Part shown: one piece after another, positions 28,308-36,463 of the stretch
Numbering within the stretch: the first letter of the stretch is position 1
Layout of the letters: each line of letters begins with the position of its first letter
Assembly (NCBI RefSeq): GCF_002386445.1
Contig: NZ_DGIR01000002.1
Span: 68,334-132,333, forward strand
Source of the DNA: Pseudomonas sp. UBA4617
GTDB lineage: Bacteria > Pseudomonadota > Gammaproteobacteria > Pseudomonadales > Pseudomonadaceae
Direction of reading: 5' to 3'
DNA length: 64,000 nt
Notes under the pieces: model-generated
The model's input: the letters and a program-made list of their open reading frames with translations, nothing else
Database searches by the model: none
Told to the model about the DNA's origin: nothing
Translations under genes and position numbers: made by a program

Positions 28308-28835
28308 TCAGGGTGTGTCTCCCGGGCCAGCATGGGTACGGGCGCCACCGGCGCTTTCACTGAACGGCTGCTCGGCGACGAACTGCCAGTCGCTGTAGTG
28401 TTCCAGGCCCTCGAAACCGGAGAACTGCGTCTCGAAGCCACTGCGCTTGAACGGGGTGGCGTCCGAGCGGCTGTGTATCCCGGTGATACGGCCGTCGAGC
28501 CCGCGCAGCAAGCCCCACTCCTGGCTGTTGGTGATCGGGTCGGGGTACAACCGACGGATGTGCCGCCTGGCCTGCGGGAAGCGGTTGTCCTGCAGCAGGT
28601 CGGCCAGCGCCTGTGGGTACTGGGCCAACCCCGGCGAGGCGCGGTAGTAGCTGCGCAGGGCCTGGGCGTACTGGCCGCCTACCCACAGCAACTGGCGTTC
28701 ACGATCGCGCTGGGCAGCACTGGTCCACAGTGTGCCGGTGGCGGCCAGGGCCACGCTGCTGACGGCAATCAGCAGCAGCACGCCGAGGTAGGTGAAGCCG
28801 CGGTTGGCCTCACCATTCCGCGAACAGGCTGCCAT
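28308..28835 (-). CDS. type II secretion minor pseudopilin lacking Glu5
   Basis: A 175-residue pseudopilin with the short basic leader and hydrophobic start NRGFTYLGVLLLIAV. After the cleavage Gly the fifth mature residue is Gly instead of the usual Glu; GspK-type tip pseudopilins also lack Glu5, but this protein is much shorter than GspK. ATG 28835 has GGGAGGG 6 nt upstream. The body contains YPDPITNSQEWG, resembling calcium-loop regions of GspG-like pilins. It is the last gene of the ten-gene secretion operon. Confidence 0.75.
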   Translation of the reverse strand: MAACSRNGEANRGFTYLGVLLLIAVSSVALAATGTLWTSAAQRDRERQLLWVGGQYAQALRSYYRASPGLAQYPQALADLLQDNRFPQARRHIRRLYPDPITNSQEWGLLRGLDGRITGIHSRSDATPFKRSGFETQFSGFEGLEHYSDWQFVAEQPFSESAGGARTHAGPGDTP

Positions 28836-29184
28836 CGCGGGCCCTCCCTGGAGCACCGCTCTTGACATCGGCCACCCCGCCGGCCACGCCTTCGGGTGGT
28901 GGCACCAACTGCCAGGCATCACTGCGCTCGGTGATCGGGTCGACCGGGGTATTGCGCAAATAGCGTTGTTCCACCAGTTGCTCCAGCGAGTCCGGGTAAT
29001 GGCCGGTGTCGCCGTAGTAATGGTCCAGCGCTTCACGCAGCACCGCCAGGCTCTGGCGCAAGGTGGCTTCGCGCGCGCTTTCCAGGCTGTTGAAGTAGCG
29101 CGGCATGGCGATGGTCATCAACGTGGCGATGATCGCCAGCACCACCAGCAGCTCGATCAAGGTGAAGCCTGTGCGGCGTTTCAT
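28810..29184 (-). CDS. GspG-like major pseudopilin
   Basis: A 124-residue pseudopilin with the classic prepilin motif RTGFTLIELLVVLAIIATL (Glu5 present) and the GspG-type C-terminal pattern (HYPDSLEQLVEQ, PVDPITER). It should polymerise into the pseudopilus of the secretion machine after cleavage by a prepilin peptidase encoded elsewhere. ATG 29184 has GGTGA 5 nt upstream; an alternative ATG at 29196 overlaps the previous stop. It overlaps the next gene by 26 nt. Confidence 0.82.
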   Translation of the reverse strand: MKRRTGFTLIELLVVLAIIATLMTIAMPRYFNSLESAREATLRQSLAVLREALDHYYGDTGHYPDSLEQLVEQRYLRNTPVDPITERSDAWQLVPPPEGVAGGVADVKSGAPGRARDGSLFAEW

Positions 29185-29189
29185 GGCTG

Positions 29190-29669
29190 TCACCATTGCC
29201 GGTACGGAATGCCGTCGAGGCCCTTGCCACGGGCTCTGGAGTAGACGTCGAACACATCTTCACCTTCGCGCGGGTTGTCGGGGCTGCTGTCGTAGGCGCG
29301 CAGGCCCCAGCCGCCAGCGTCGTCATGCCTGGCGGGCACCAGCGGGTCGTGCGGGATGCGCCGCAGGAAGTAAAACTTGGCACCCTTGGCACTGCGCACA
29401 TCGCGTACCCCCTCGACCAGAATCTGCAGATTCGGCGGGTAGCCGCTGGCATCCAGGCGCTTCTCGATGTAACCGGCATCGAACGCCCGCTTGTAGGCAT
29501 CGATGGCATCGCGAATCTGGTACAGCGCCTCACGCAGCTGCTGCTCCTTGCCGCGCCGCACCACGGTTTCGGTCAGTGGTGCGGCGATGCTGGCGAGCAG
29601 CCCGAGCAATGCCAGGGTCAGCACCACTTCGATCAGGCTGAAGCCGCGCATGCAGCGCTGCAGGGTCAT
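29190..29669 (-). CDS. pseudopilin with GspG-like C-terminus
   Basis: A 159-residue pseudopilin with prepilin motif MRGFSLIEVVLTLALLGLL (Glu5 present). The C-terminal region DPLVPARHDDAGGWGLRAYDS resembles the DPWG-type calcium site of GspG-like pilins. It overlaps the secretin stop by 4 nt (ATGA). It probably forms the pseudopilus with the two downstream pilins. Confidence 0.82.
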   Translation of the reverse strand: MTLQRCMRGFSLIEVVLTLALLGLLASIAAPLTETVVRRGKEQQLREALYQIRDAIDAYKRAFDAGYIEKRLDASGYPPNLQILVEGVRDVRSAKGAKFYFLRRIPHDPLVPARHDDAGGWGLRAYDSSPDNPREGEDVFDVYSRARGKGLDGIPYRQW

Positions 29670-31531
29670 GGCTGCGTTCTCCCTTTCACCGGGGCGACGG
29701 CCATCTGGCTGTCTACCACCGGTGCATCGGTGGTGGGTGCATTGCCCGGCACGTCCGCCGGCGGCAACGGCGTCATCTGGCGCACCTGCATGGCCGACTC
29801 GGTGCCGGTGGCGAACTCCATGTCCGAGGGGCTCTGGTACGGCAGGTTGCGCACGATGCGCGGGGTGATCGCCAGCACCAGCTCCGACTTGCTCATGTCG
29901 TCCTTGTTGCTGCCGAACAGCCGGCCCAGGCCGGGGATGTCACCCAGCCCGGGGATCTTGTTGCCGCTGGCGTTGTGGTCGTTACGCACCAGGCCTGCCA
30001 GCACCTGGGTTTCGCCATCGTGCAGGCGCAGGCTGGTCTGCGCGTTGCGGGTGTCGACCTGGACCGGGATGGTGCCCTGGCGTGTCGGCTCCAGCGGCGT
30101 GGCGTTGCTCACTTCCAGGGCCACCTTGATCGCCACTTCGTTGTTCAGGTGCACGGTCGGCTGCACTTCAAGCTTCAGGCCGACATCCAGGTAGGTGACG
30201 CTTTCGGTAATCACCGGGCCCTGGGTGGAGGGCACCGAGGTGGCGCTGATGATCGGGACCCGCTGGCCGATGTGGATGCGCGCTTGCTCGCGGTTGCTGA
30301 CACGGATTACCGGGCTGGCCAGGGTATTGATGTCCTTGTCCTGGGCGTTGATCTTGGCCTGTGGTGCCGGGGAGATGCTGATGCGGCTGGAATCGATGCC
30401 CTTGAGCTGGTCGAGCACGCTGACCGGCTGGCCATCGGAGCTGAGCACACCGAAGGTGTTCGGCCACTGCAGGCCGAGGTCGAGGATGCGCGAGGTGGCC
30501 ACTTCCATCACCTCCACCTCCAACACCACCTCGGGGTTGGACTGGTCCTGCGATTGCAGCAGCTTCTCGGCCATGCGCACGGCATCGGGGGTGTCGCGCA
30601 TGGTCAGGGTATTGAGGCGTTCGTCGACGAACACGTCGCGGGTCTTGAGCATGGTCTTGACCATGTTCAATGCAGTGTTGGCATCGATACTGGTCAGGTA
30701 GAACGTGCGCATGACCAGTTCCTGGTAGTCCTTGGCCTTCTGTGGCGAGTCGGGGTAGATCATCAGGGTGTTTTCGTTGACGATCTTCTGGCGCAGCTGG
30801 TTCTGCTCGAGCAACAGTGCCACGGCGTCCTCGATGCGCAGATCGCGGACGAAGATGGTCGCCTTCATGTCCGGGCGCAGGTCCTTGTCGAAGATGAAGT
30901 TGATGCCGGCGACCTGGGACAGCACCTCGAAGATGCTCTTCAGGTTGGCATCGCGAAACTCCAGGGTCACTGGCCGCTCCAGCTTGCTGCGCAGTTGCGG
31001 GTAAGGCTGCGCGGTACGCGCCTGGACATTCTCGATGTCGCTGCGCAGGGCCATGCCTTTCTGGTTCTGCGGGTCCAGGCGCAGCACTTCGCGCATGTAG
31101 CGCTCGGCGCCGAACAGGTCACCTTGGCGTAGCGCCGCCTGGCCCAGCGCCACGCGCTCGTCGAGTGTGCGGAGCAGCTCCAGCTGGCGGATGCCTTCCT
31201 GCGCGCGGCGGTTGTTCGGCTCCAGGGTCAGCACCCGGCTATAGCCCATGCGCGCACCGGCGAAGTCATGACGAACGCGATCGGCATCGGCCTGGCTCAG
31301 CAGCGCCTCCACCGCAGCCTGGCGGCTGTGTGCCAGGGCGATGTTCAGCTCGGTGTCGCGCGGGTCTTCGAGCAGGGCCTGTTCCAGCTGCGCGATGCCC
31401 GCCTCGTACTGGCCCTCCCTCATCAGCTGGTCGCTGTCCTCGCGTAGCGCATTGGAAGCGCAGCCGGCAATGGCCGCGCACAGCGCCACTAACAGGAACG
31501 GGGCCGGCTTGCACAGCGTTGATGACTTCAT
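29666..31531 (-). CDS. secretin lipoprotein with N-terminal TPRs
   Basis: A 621-residue outer-membrane secretin. The signal peptide ends in lipobox IAGC, so it is probably a lipoprotein able to reach the outer membrane without a pilotin. Residues ~30-160 are TPR-like, unlike GspD. An STN/N0 domain follows (LEFRDANLKSIFEVLSQ, then INFIFDKDL), then N-domains (~270-340) and the secretin core with VPIISAT, VTYLDVGLKLEVQP and GLGDIPGLGRLFG. The TPR-secretin arrangement recalls MSHA- or Tad-like and some Bfp systems. Its ATG overlaps the previous stop as ATGA. Confidence 0.88.
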   Translation of the reverse strand: MKSSTLCKPAPFLLVALCAAIAGCASNALREDSDQLMREGQYEAGIAQLEQALLEDPRDTELNIALAHSRQAAVEALLSQADADRVRHDFAGARMGYSRVLTLEPNNRRAQEGIRQLELLRTLDERVALGQAALRQGDLFGAERYMREVLRLDPQNQKGMALRSDIENVQARTAQPYPQLRSKLERPVTLEFRDANLKSIFEVLSQVAGINFIFDKDLRPDMKATIFVRDLRIEDAVALLLEQNQLRQKIVNENTLMIYPDSPQKAKDYQELVMRTFYLTSIDANTALNMVKTMLKTRDVFVDERLNTLTMRDTPDAVRMAEKLLQSQDQSNPEVVLEVEVMEVATSRILDLGLQWPNTFGVLSSDGQPVSVLDQLKGIDSSRISISPAPQAKINAQDKDINTLASPVIRVSNREQARIHIGQRVPIISATSVPSTQGPVITESVTYLDVGLKLEVQPTVHLNNEVAIKVALEVSNATPLEPTRQGTIPVQVDTRNAQTSLRLHDGETQVLAGLVRNDHNASGNKIPGLGDIPGLGRLFGSNKDDMSKSELVLAITPRIVRNLPYQSPSDMEFATGTESAMQVRQMTPLPPADVPGNAPTTDAPVVDSQMAVAPVKGRTQP

Positions 31532-32040
31532 GGAGCACTCCCTACAGACAAGGTCTGCGGCTGATGCAAGGGCAGGTAGACCAGGCTCAGCTCACTGGCC
31601 GAGACGCGGTCGAGGCGGTAGGTGTCATCGATGACGTCGCCCTGGCGCACGACGTAGAGCTTTTCGCCGTTCTGCAGGAAAATCTGCAGGTCGTCACGGT
31701 CGCCGATGCGGCCGATGAACTGGAATGGCAAGGCCGGGGCGGTGGGCGTCTGAGGTACGACCGAGGCAGCAGTCTCGGGCTGTTCGGTGATGCTGGCCAG
31801 GGCTTCGGGCTTGCTCCACTGCTGGATGGGGAACAGGTCTCTGTCTGCCGCCTCCGGCCCTTTGGCGGCGGCAGCCGCTGCCCCAGGTCCGGCGCTTCCT
31901 GCCGGCTGGGTGGCAGCGAACTTGCCGACTGACGCCACGTTCCCGTCCTCCTGGCCGAACCAATGGCCCGGCGCCCAGGCCAACGCCACGCTCACGCCGA
32001 GAAAGCCGCCCCAGATGACTGCACGCTGTGTGTTCATCAC
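31528..32040 (-). CDS. GspC/PilP-like periplasmic coupling protein
   Basis: A 170-residue protein with one N-terminal membrane helix (VIWGGFLGVSVALAWAP), a low-complexity Ala/Gly/Pro linker and a small C-terminal beta domain (PFQFIGRIGDRDDLQIFLQNGEKLYVVRQGDVI), the homology-region fold of GspC and PilP that contacts the secretin. ATGA overlaps on both sides place it between the PilO-like and secretin genes. Naming it GspC or PilP cannot be settled by eye. Confidence 0.7.
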   Translation of the reverse strand: MMNTQRAVIWGGFLGVSVALAWAPGHWFGQEDGNVASVGKFAATQPAGSAGPGAAAAAAKGPEAADRDLFPIQQWSKPEALASITEQPETAASVVPQTPTAPALPFQFIGRIGDRDDLQIFLQNGEKLYVVRQGDVIDDTYRLDRVSASELSLVYLPLHQPQTLSVGSAP

Positions 32041-32600
32041 GACCTCGACAGGTAAAGGGTCATATGCAGGCGGGCGTCGAGCTCGCTGTCGCCGATGCGT
32101 TTGCGTTGCAGCTCCAGGTCTTCCAGCACCAAGGTCGGCAGTTGCTTGAGCAGGCCACCGACGAAACCGCGAATCTGCAGGTAGCTGCCATGCACAGGCA
32201 GCACGATCTGGTAGCGTGCCAGCTGGGTCTTGGGATCGATGCCCAGGGCGTATTCACCGTGGGCCAGGCTGATGTGCTCGGCGCTGGCCAGGTGGTACAA
32301 GCGTTCGATCAGCGCGCTGGCCTGGGGCTGCCCCGGCAGTTGCTGGCGCAGGCTGTCGAGAGCCTGTTGCTCGGGCTGGGTGGCAATCTTCAGCTCGCCG
32401 CGTCTGACCCGCTGCAGTTGCAGCCTGGCATCCGCTTCGTTGCCACGCAGTTCGCGAATGGCCTGCCATTGCGGCAATACCCCGGCACACAGTACGCCCA
32501 GCGCCAGCAATGCCACGATGGCGGCTGCCACCCCGACCGCGCCGAGACGACGCAGACGCTCCTGCAGGATCAGCCTGTTCAGCGGTTCATGGGCGCGCAT
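32037..32600 (-). CDS. PilO/GspM-like inner-membrane assembly protein
   Basis: A 187-residue bitopic protein: a short cytoplasmic N-terminus, a membrane helix at ~20-42 (VGVAAAIVALLALGVLCAGV), a coiled-coil stretch, and a ferredoxin-like C-terminal domain (YQIVLPVHGSYLQIRGFVGGLLK) of the PilO/GspM type. ATG 32600 was chosen; longer frames overlap the upstream gene. It overlaps the PilN-like gene by 14 nt. Confidence 0.72.
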   Translation of the reverse strand: MRAHEPLNRLILQERLRRLGAVGVAAAIVALLALGVLCAGVLPQWQAIRELRGNEADARLQLQRVRRGELKIATQPEQQALDSLRQQLPGQPQASALIERLYHLASAEHISLAHGEYALGIDPKTQLARYQIVLPVHGSYLQIRGFVGGLLKQLPTLVLEDLELQRKRIGDSELDARLHMTLYLSRS

Positions 32601-33129
32601 GGCCGGTCTCCCAGGTGGCAGTGAGGGTGAAACGCACTGGTTGCTCGGGCTGGCTGGCCAGCACCTCGTGGTTGAGCAGCGATACGTCGCTGAGCTCGGC
32701 ACTGGCCTCCAGGCGCTGGTGGTATTGCAGCATTGCTTCGAGGTTGCGCGCCTCGGCGGCGATGCGCAGCTGGCCCTTGTGCGCGTCAGGGGCCAGCCTG
32801 AGCAACGCCACGTCGTCCTGCGGCTGCGCCTCCAGCATGGCGAACAGTTGCTGCCATGGCCGTTGCAGCTGCTGCGAGACGCTTTGCATCTGCGCCAGGC
32901 GCTCGGCCTGCTCACGGCTGGCTGCGCTGCTCAGCGGCGCGGCACTGGCCGGGCGGCGGCCCAGTTGCAGTTCCAGGTTATGCAGGCTGGCCTGCCGTTC
33001 GACCTGCTCGGCCTGCAGGCGCTGTTGCAGCAGCAACAGGCCGGCGACCACGGCGCAGCCCAGCGCAAGCAGCGACCAGGCCAGCGGGCCACTGCGCCGG
33101 GGCTGGAATTCCAGGTCGAGGCGGCGCAT
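32587..33129 (-). CDS. PilN-like inner-membrane assembly protein
   Basis: A 180-residue bitopic protein. It has a cytoplasmic N-terminus (MRRLDLEFQPRR) like the PilN conserved start, a membrane helix at ~17-38, a coiled coil rich in Gln, Arg and Glu (~38-90) and a C-terminal alpha/beta domain. The start is at ATG 33129, one base after the stop of the upstream PilM-like gene. With the separate PilM-like protein it replaces the single GspL of classical type II systems. Confidence 0.72.
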   Translation of the reverse strand: MRRLDLEFQPRRSGPLAWSLLALGCAVVAGLLLLQQRLQAEQVERQASLHNLELQLGRRPASAAPLSSAASREQAERLAQMQSVSQQLQRPWQQLFAMLEAQPQDDVALLRLAPDAHKGQLRIAAEARNLEAMLQYHQRLEASAELSDVSLLNHEVLASQPEQPVRFTLTATWETGHARP

Positions 33130-33130
33130 C

Positions 33131-33922
33131 TCAGGCCACCGCCCGCCACATGGCACACAACGGGTCGGCATCGCTGGCCGGTGGGCACAGCTGCAGCGCC
33201 GCCACCCGCGGCACATCAAGCCGGGCCGGGGCATACAGGTAGACCGCTGGCAGGGCCCCGCCATACAGCTCGCAGGTGCGCTCGATCAGCGCCTGCAGGG
33301 CCTGGTCGCTGTCGGCACAACCTTGCGCCAGCACTTGCTTCCAGGCTCCCCCGGCGGCCAGCAGCAGCACACTGCGCTGTGGCTCGGCCAGCACAAACAG
33401 GAAGTCGCCCTGCGCCAGCTGCTCCGTGCAGCGGTTGTAGGCGGCCATCAGGTACGGCTGCACCGAGCGCAGGCTCAGGTGGTGGTCGCGGCCGAGCGCC
33501 TGCAGCCGCAACAACAGGGCTTCGGGCAGCGCCGTGGCAATACGGGCGGCACCGGCAGGCTCCGGCGACAGCACGATGCGCCAGTCGTCCAGGGCCTGCC
33601 CGTAGAGCGCTTCGAAGCAGGCCCGGGCATAGGCGTGCAGTTCGCGCGGGTGGCCGATGACATCGCTCCACGGCACCAGGCAGAAGCGGCTGTAGCGGGC
33701 CGACAGCAACACCCGCAACTGGGCGCCGCCTGCGCCACGCTCGGTCAGCATGGCGGCCAGTGCGTCGACGGCGGCCACCCAGGGCGATTGGCCGGCAGCG
33801 CCGGTGAAGGCACGGCTGCCCAGCCACTGGTGACGGTTGGCCTGCCAGCAACCCAGGCCGACCCCCTCGGCACCTAGCACCGCAGTGTATCGACACGAGC
33901 CATGATCAGATGAACGTGACAC
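33131..33922 (-). CDS. PilM/GspL-like cytoplasmic actin-fold protein
   Basis: A 263-residue soluble protein resembling the cytoplasmic actin-like part of GspL/PilM (LGAEGVGLGCW near the start, FLFVLAEPQRSVLLLAAGG centrally). The best start is GTG 33922: GAGGAG lies 7 nt before it, within the end of gspE, giving a 17-nt overlap; no ATG is well placed. It should dock the GspE ATPase to the PilN/PilO-like proteins. It is the most weakly conserved component here. Confidence 0.65.
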   Translation of the reverse strand: MSRSSDHGSCRYTAVLGAEGVGLGCWQANRHQWLGSRAFTGAAGQSPWVAAVDALAAMLTERGAGGAQLRVLLSARYSRFCLVPWSDVIGHPRELHAYARACFEALYGQALDDWRIVLSPEPAGAARIATALPEALLLRLQALGRDHHLSLRSVQPYLMAAYNRCTEQLAQGDFLFVLAEPQRSVLLLAAGGAWKQVLAQGCADSDQALQALIERTCELYGGALPAVYLYAPARLDVPRVAALQLCPPASDADPLCAMWRAVA

Positions 33923-35621
33923 GGTTGATCTCCTCGAGGGTGGTACGGCCATCGCGGACCAGGTCCAGGGCCGAGGCGCGCAGCAGGCGCAGGCCGCGCT
34001 GGCAGGCGAGCGCCTTGATCTGCGACAGTGGACGGCGCTCGACGATCATCTGCCGCAGGTCATCGTCCAGATGCAGCAGTTCGGCGATCGCGCTACGGCC
34101 GCGGTAGCCACTGCCACGGCACTGGCCGCAGCCCTGGGCGCGGATGAACGCCCAGCCAGCCACGCTCGCGCGGCACAGGCCTGCGCCGTGCAAGGTGTCG
34201 TCATCGACCTCACGCGGCGTGGCGCAATGCGGGCAGGCCAGGCGAATCAGGCGCTGGGCCAGTACCGCATTGAGCGCGGAAACGAAGCTGTAGGGGTCGA
34301 CCTGCATCTGGCTGAAGCGGCCGATCACGTCAAACACGTTGTTGGCGTGGATGGTGGTGAACACCAGGTGGCCGGTGAGCGCCGACTGTACGGCGATCTG
34401 CGCGGTATCCGGGTCACGGATCTCACCGACCAGGATCTTGTCCGGGTCGTGACGCAGGATCGAGCGCAGGCCGCGGGCGAACGTCAGCCCTTTCTTCTCG
34501 TTGACCGGGATCTGCAGCACGCCGGGGAGCTGGTACTCGACCGGGTCCTCGATGGTGATGATCTTGTCCATGCCGTGGTTGATCTCGCTGATCATGGCGT
34601 ACAGCGTGGTGGTCTTGCCGCTGCCGGTGGGGCCGGTGACCAGGATCATGCCGTAAGGTTCTGCGGCCAGCCGGCGCAGGGCGCGCAGGGTGTCCTCGGC
34701 AAAGCCCAGGGCGTGCAGCTGCACGCCATTGACCCGGTCGGACAAGTCCTGCTTGTCGAGCACCCGCAGCACCGCGTCTTCGCCGAAGATGCTGGGCATG
34801 ATCGACACGCGGAAGTCGATCTGCCGGTCGCCCACGGCTACCTTGAAACGGCCGTCCTGGGGCACCCGCCGTTCGCCGATGTCCAGCTCGGCCATGACTT
34901 TGATGCGCGAGATCACCTGGTCGGCGAAAGCGCTGCCACTGGCCTTGCCGGCAGCGTTGAGCACGCCGTCGATACGGTACTTGATGGTCAGCCCCTGGCC
35001 GGTCATGCCCAGGTGGATGTCGCTGGCGTGCAGCTTGAGGGCGTCATACAGTGTGGCGTTGACCAGCTTGACCACACGGCTCTGGTCTTCGCTGATAGTG
35101 GCCAGCGACAGGCGTTGCAGCGGCCCACTGTCATTGCAGGCCTCGGCGTCGTGGCCCAGGGCGTCGACGGCGTGGAAGCTTTCTTCCTGGCGGGCGAGGA
35201 AGGTGGCCAGGTCGGCGGCATGTGCCAGGTACAGGGGCGCGCCCTGCAGCACATCGTCGATCCAGGCCAGCCGGGCATGGTCGAAGGGGTCGGCGAACAC
35301 GCCCAGCAGTTGGCCGCCCTGCTCGATCAACACGAATTCGCGCTTCAGGCACATCGCCAGGCTGACCTTGTCGAACCGTGGGGTGCTGGCCAGCAAGGTG
35401 TGGCTGTCCAGCACCGGGTAATGCAGGGTCAGGCCCAGGCGCTGGGTGAACGTGTCAGGCATGTCGCAGGCCAGTTGTTCCAGGCGGGTGAGCAGGCGTT
35501 CGTCGCTGCTTTGCAGGCGGGCCTGAGCCAGGAGGTCGCGCGGGTAGGCTGAGCAGAGTGGCCGCGAAGTGACCGGTGCAGGCAGTAGCGCGTCCCGTGA
35601 TGCATCGAATGCTTCTGGCAT
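33906..35621 (-). CDS. GspE/PilB-type secretion ATPase
   Basis: A 571-residue hexameric ATPase. It has a GspE N-terminal domain (~50-170), Walker A VTGPTGSGKTTT, Asp box (ITIEDPVEYQ), Walker B (ILVGEIRDPDTA), His box (GHLVFTTIHAN), and the tetracysteine zinc region CPHC...CGQC typical of GspE/PilB. It powers pseudopilus assembly at the inner membrane. It is the first structural gene after the receiver-only regulator and overlaps the PilM-like gene by 17 nt. No GspF/PilC partner is encoded in the operon. Confidence 0.92.
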   Translation of the reverse strand: MPEAFDASRDALLPAPVTSRPLCSAYPRDLLAQARLQSSDERLLTRLEQLACDMPDTFTQRLGLTLHYPVLDSHTLLASTPRFDKVSLAMCLKREFVLIEQGGQLLGVFADPFDHARLAWIDDVLQGAPLYLAHAADLATFLARQEESFHAVDALGHDAEACNDSGPLQRLSLATISEDQSRVVKLVNATLYDALKLHASDIHLGMTGQGLTIKYRIDGVLNAAGKASGSAFADQVISRIKVMAELDIGERRVPQDGRFKVAVGDRQIDFRVSIMPSIFGEDAVLRVLDKQDLSDRVNGVQLHALGFAEDTLRALRRLAAEPYGMILVTGPTGSGKTTTLYAMISEINHGMDKIITIEDPVEYQLPGVLQIPVNEKKGLTFARGLRSILRHDPDKILVGEIRDPDTAQIAVQSALTGHLVFTTIHANNVFDVIGRFSQMQVDPYSFVSALNAVLAQRLIRLACPHCATPREVDDDTLHGAGLCRASVAGWAFIRAQGCGQCRGSGYRGRSAIAELLHLDDDLRQMIVERRPLSQIKALACQRGLRLLRASALDLVRDGRTTLEEINRVTFI

Positions 35622-35681
35622 GGCCTGCGACTCCGCTCAGGGGCGCGTCGCAGACTGGCTCGGCCAAGGGTGCGGGCGCCA

Positions 35682-36215
35682 CTATTCCCCGGTGAGCAGT
35701 TGGTCGTCGTCCGGCCCTGGGGCCTTGCTGCCGTTACGGCGGCGGTCGGCCAGTACCCAGCTGCCATCGTACAACTGCAGGGGGAACGACTCGTTGCTGT
35801 TCTGGCGTCGCTCGACGAACCCTTCAGCCGGTTTGTCCGTGGCCCTGCGCTGGCGCTCGATACCCAACAGGTCGAAAATCGCACGGGCCAGTTCCGCCAG
35901 CGGGAACGGCTTGAACAGGACATGACTCACACCCAGTCCGGCGGCTCGCTCACATACCTCGACGGTAGGGTGGGCGGTAATCAGCACGAAGTGGCATTGC
36001 CTGTTCCTGCGTACGGCTTCCAGTACCTGAAAACCCTCCATGTCGGGCAAGCGGTAATCCAGCACGATGACCTGGGGGGCCAGCTTCGCAGCCAGCTCGA
36101 TACCACCGGCACCATCGTGGGCAACATGGACGTCCAGGCCTTGCGCCTGCAGATACGCCTGCAGGTTTTGCGCAAGAGTCCGTTCGTCATCGACTACCAA
36201 TACGCTGTTCACCAA
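35682..36215 (-). CDS. receiver-domain response regulator heading the secretion operon
   Basis: A 177-residue protein with a complete receiver (VVDDERT, phospho-Asp in VIVLDYRLPD, switch Thr in LITAH, FKPF) and a ~50-residue polar tail without a recognisable DNA-binding or enzymatic domain. It may act by protein contact, for example on GspE or an unlinked kinase/activator. No histidine kinase is encoded nearby. It is the first gene behind the sigma54 promoter at 36277-36291 and lies 60 nt ahead of gspE. Confidence 0.82.
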   Translation of the reverse strand: MVNSVLVVDDERTLAQNLQAYLQAQGLDVHVAHDGAGGIELAAKLAPQVIVLDYRLPDMEGFQVLEAVRRNRQCHFVLITAHPTVEVCERAAGLGVSHVLFKPFPLAELARAIFDLLGIERQRRATDKPAEGFVERRQNSNESFPLQLYDGSWVLADRRRNGSKAPGPDDDQLLTGE

Positions 36216-36276
36216 GGTCGACTCCCAAGAACTGCCCGGTTAGCGGTCTGCGAAGTGCGCCCTCGTACAGGCTAGA

Positions 36277-36291
36277 GCAGGCTTCGTGCCA
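36277..36291 (-). promoter_or_regulatory. sigma54 promoter of the secretion operon
   Basis: Reads TGGCAC-GAAGC-CTGC on the minus strand, with GG-N10-GC spacing kept and one departure from TTGC. The predicted start near 36265 is ~50 nt before the response regulator ATG. Two CCCC/GGGG palindromes lie ~115-170 bp upstream, where an enhancer-binding protein would bind. The gap 36216-36463 otherwise holds no gene. Confidence 0.7.
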
Positions 36292-36384
36292 GGCGTTGAA
36301 GGTCATGCTGTATCGCTTCAAGCCCTTGATACCGATAGGCTTTTTTTCTGAAACCGGCACTGCGGCAGGCAGCCGCACGGGCCC

Positions 36385-36406
36385 GTTTCCCCATATCCGG
36401 GGAAAC
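36385..36406. promoter_or_regulatory. perfect palindrome upstream of the secretion operon (site A)
   Basis: GTTTCCCC (36385-36392), a 6-bp spacer, then GGGGAAAC (36399-36406): perfect 8-bp arms, a strong candidate operator. It is centred ~130 bp upstream of the predicted sigma54 start. A similar TCCCC...GGGG element lies upstream of the beta-propeller operon. Confidence 0.65.
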
Positions 36407-36432
36407 TGCCGGTACAGGGCAAATTGGTTAAT

Positions 36433-36446
36433 CCCCAGTATTGGGG
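36433..36446. promoter_or_regulatory. second CCCC/GGGG palindrome (site B)
   Basis: CCCCAGTATTGGGG: 5-bp arms CCCCA/TGGGG. It is centred 44 bp (about four helical turns) from site A, as expected for two activator dimers on one face of the DNA. Confidence 0.5.
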
Positions 36447-36463
36447 CAATGCCATGCCTGACC

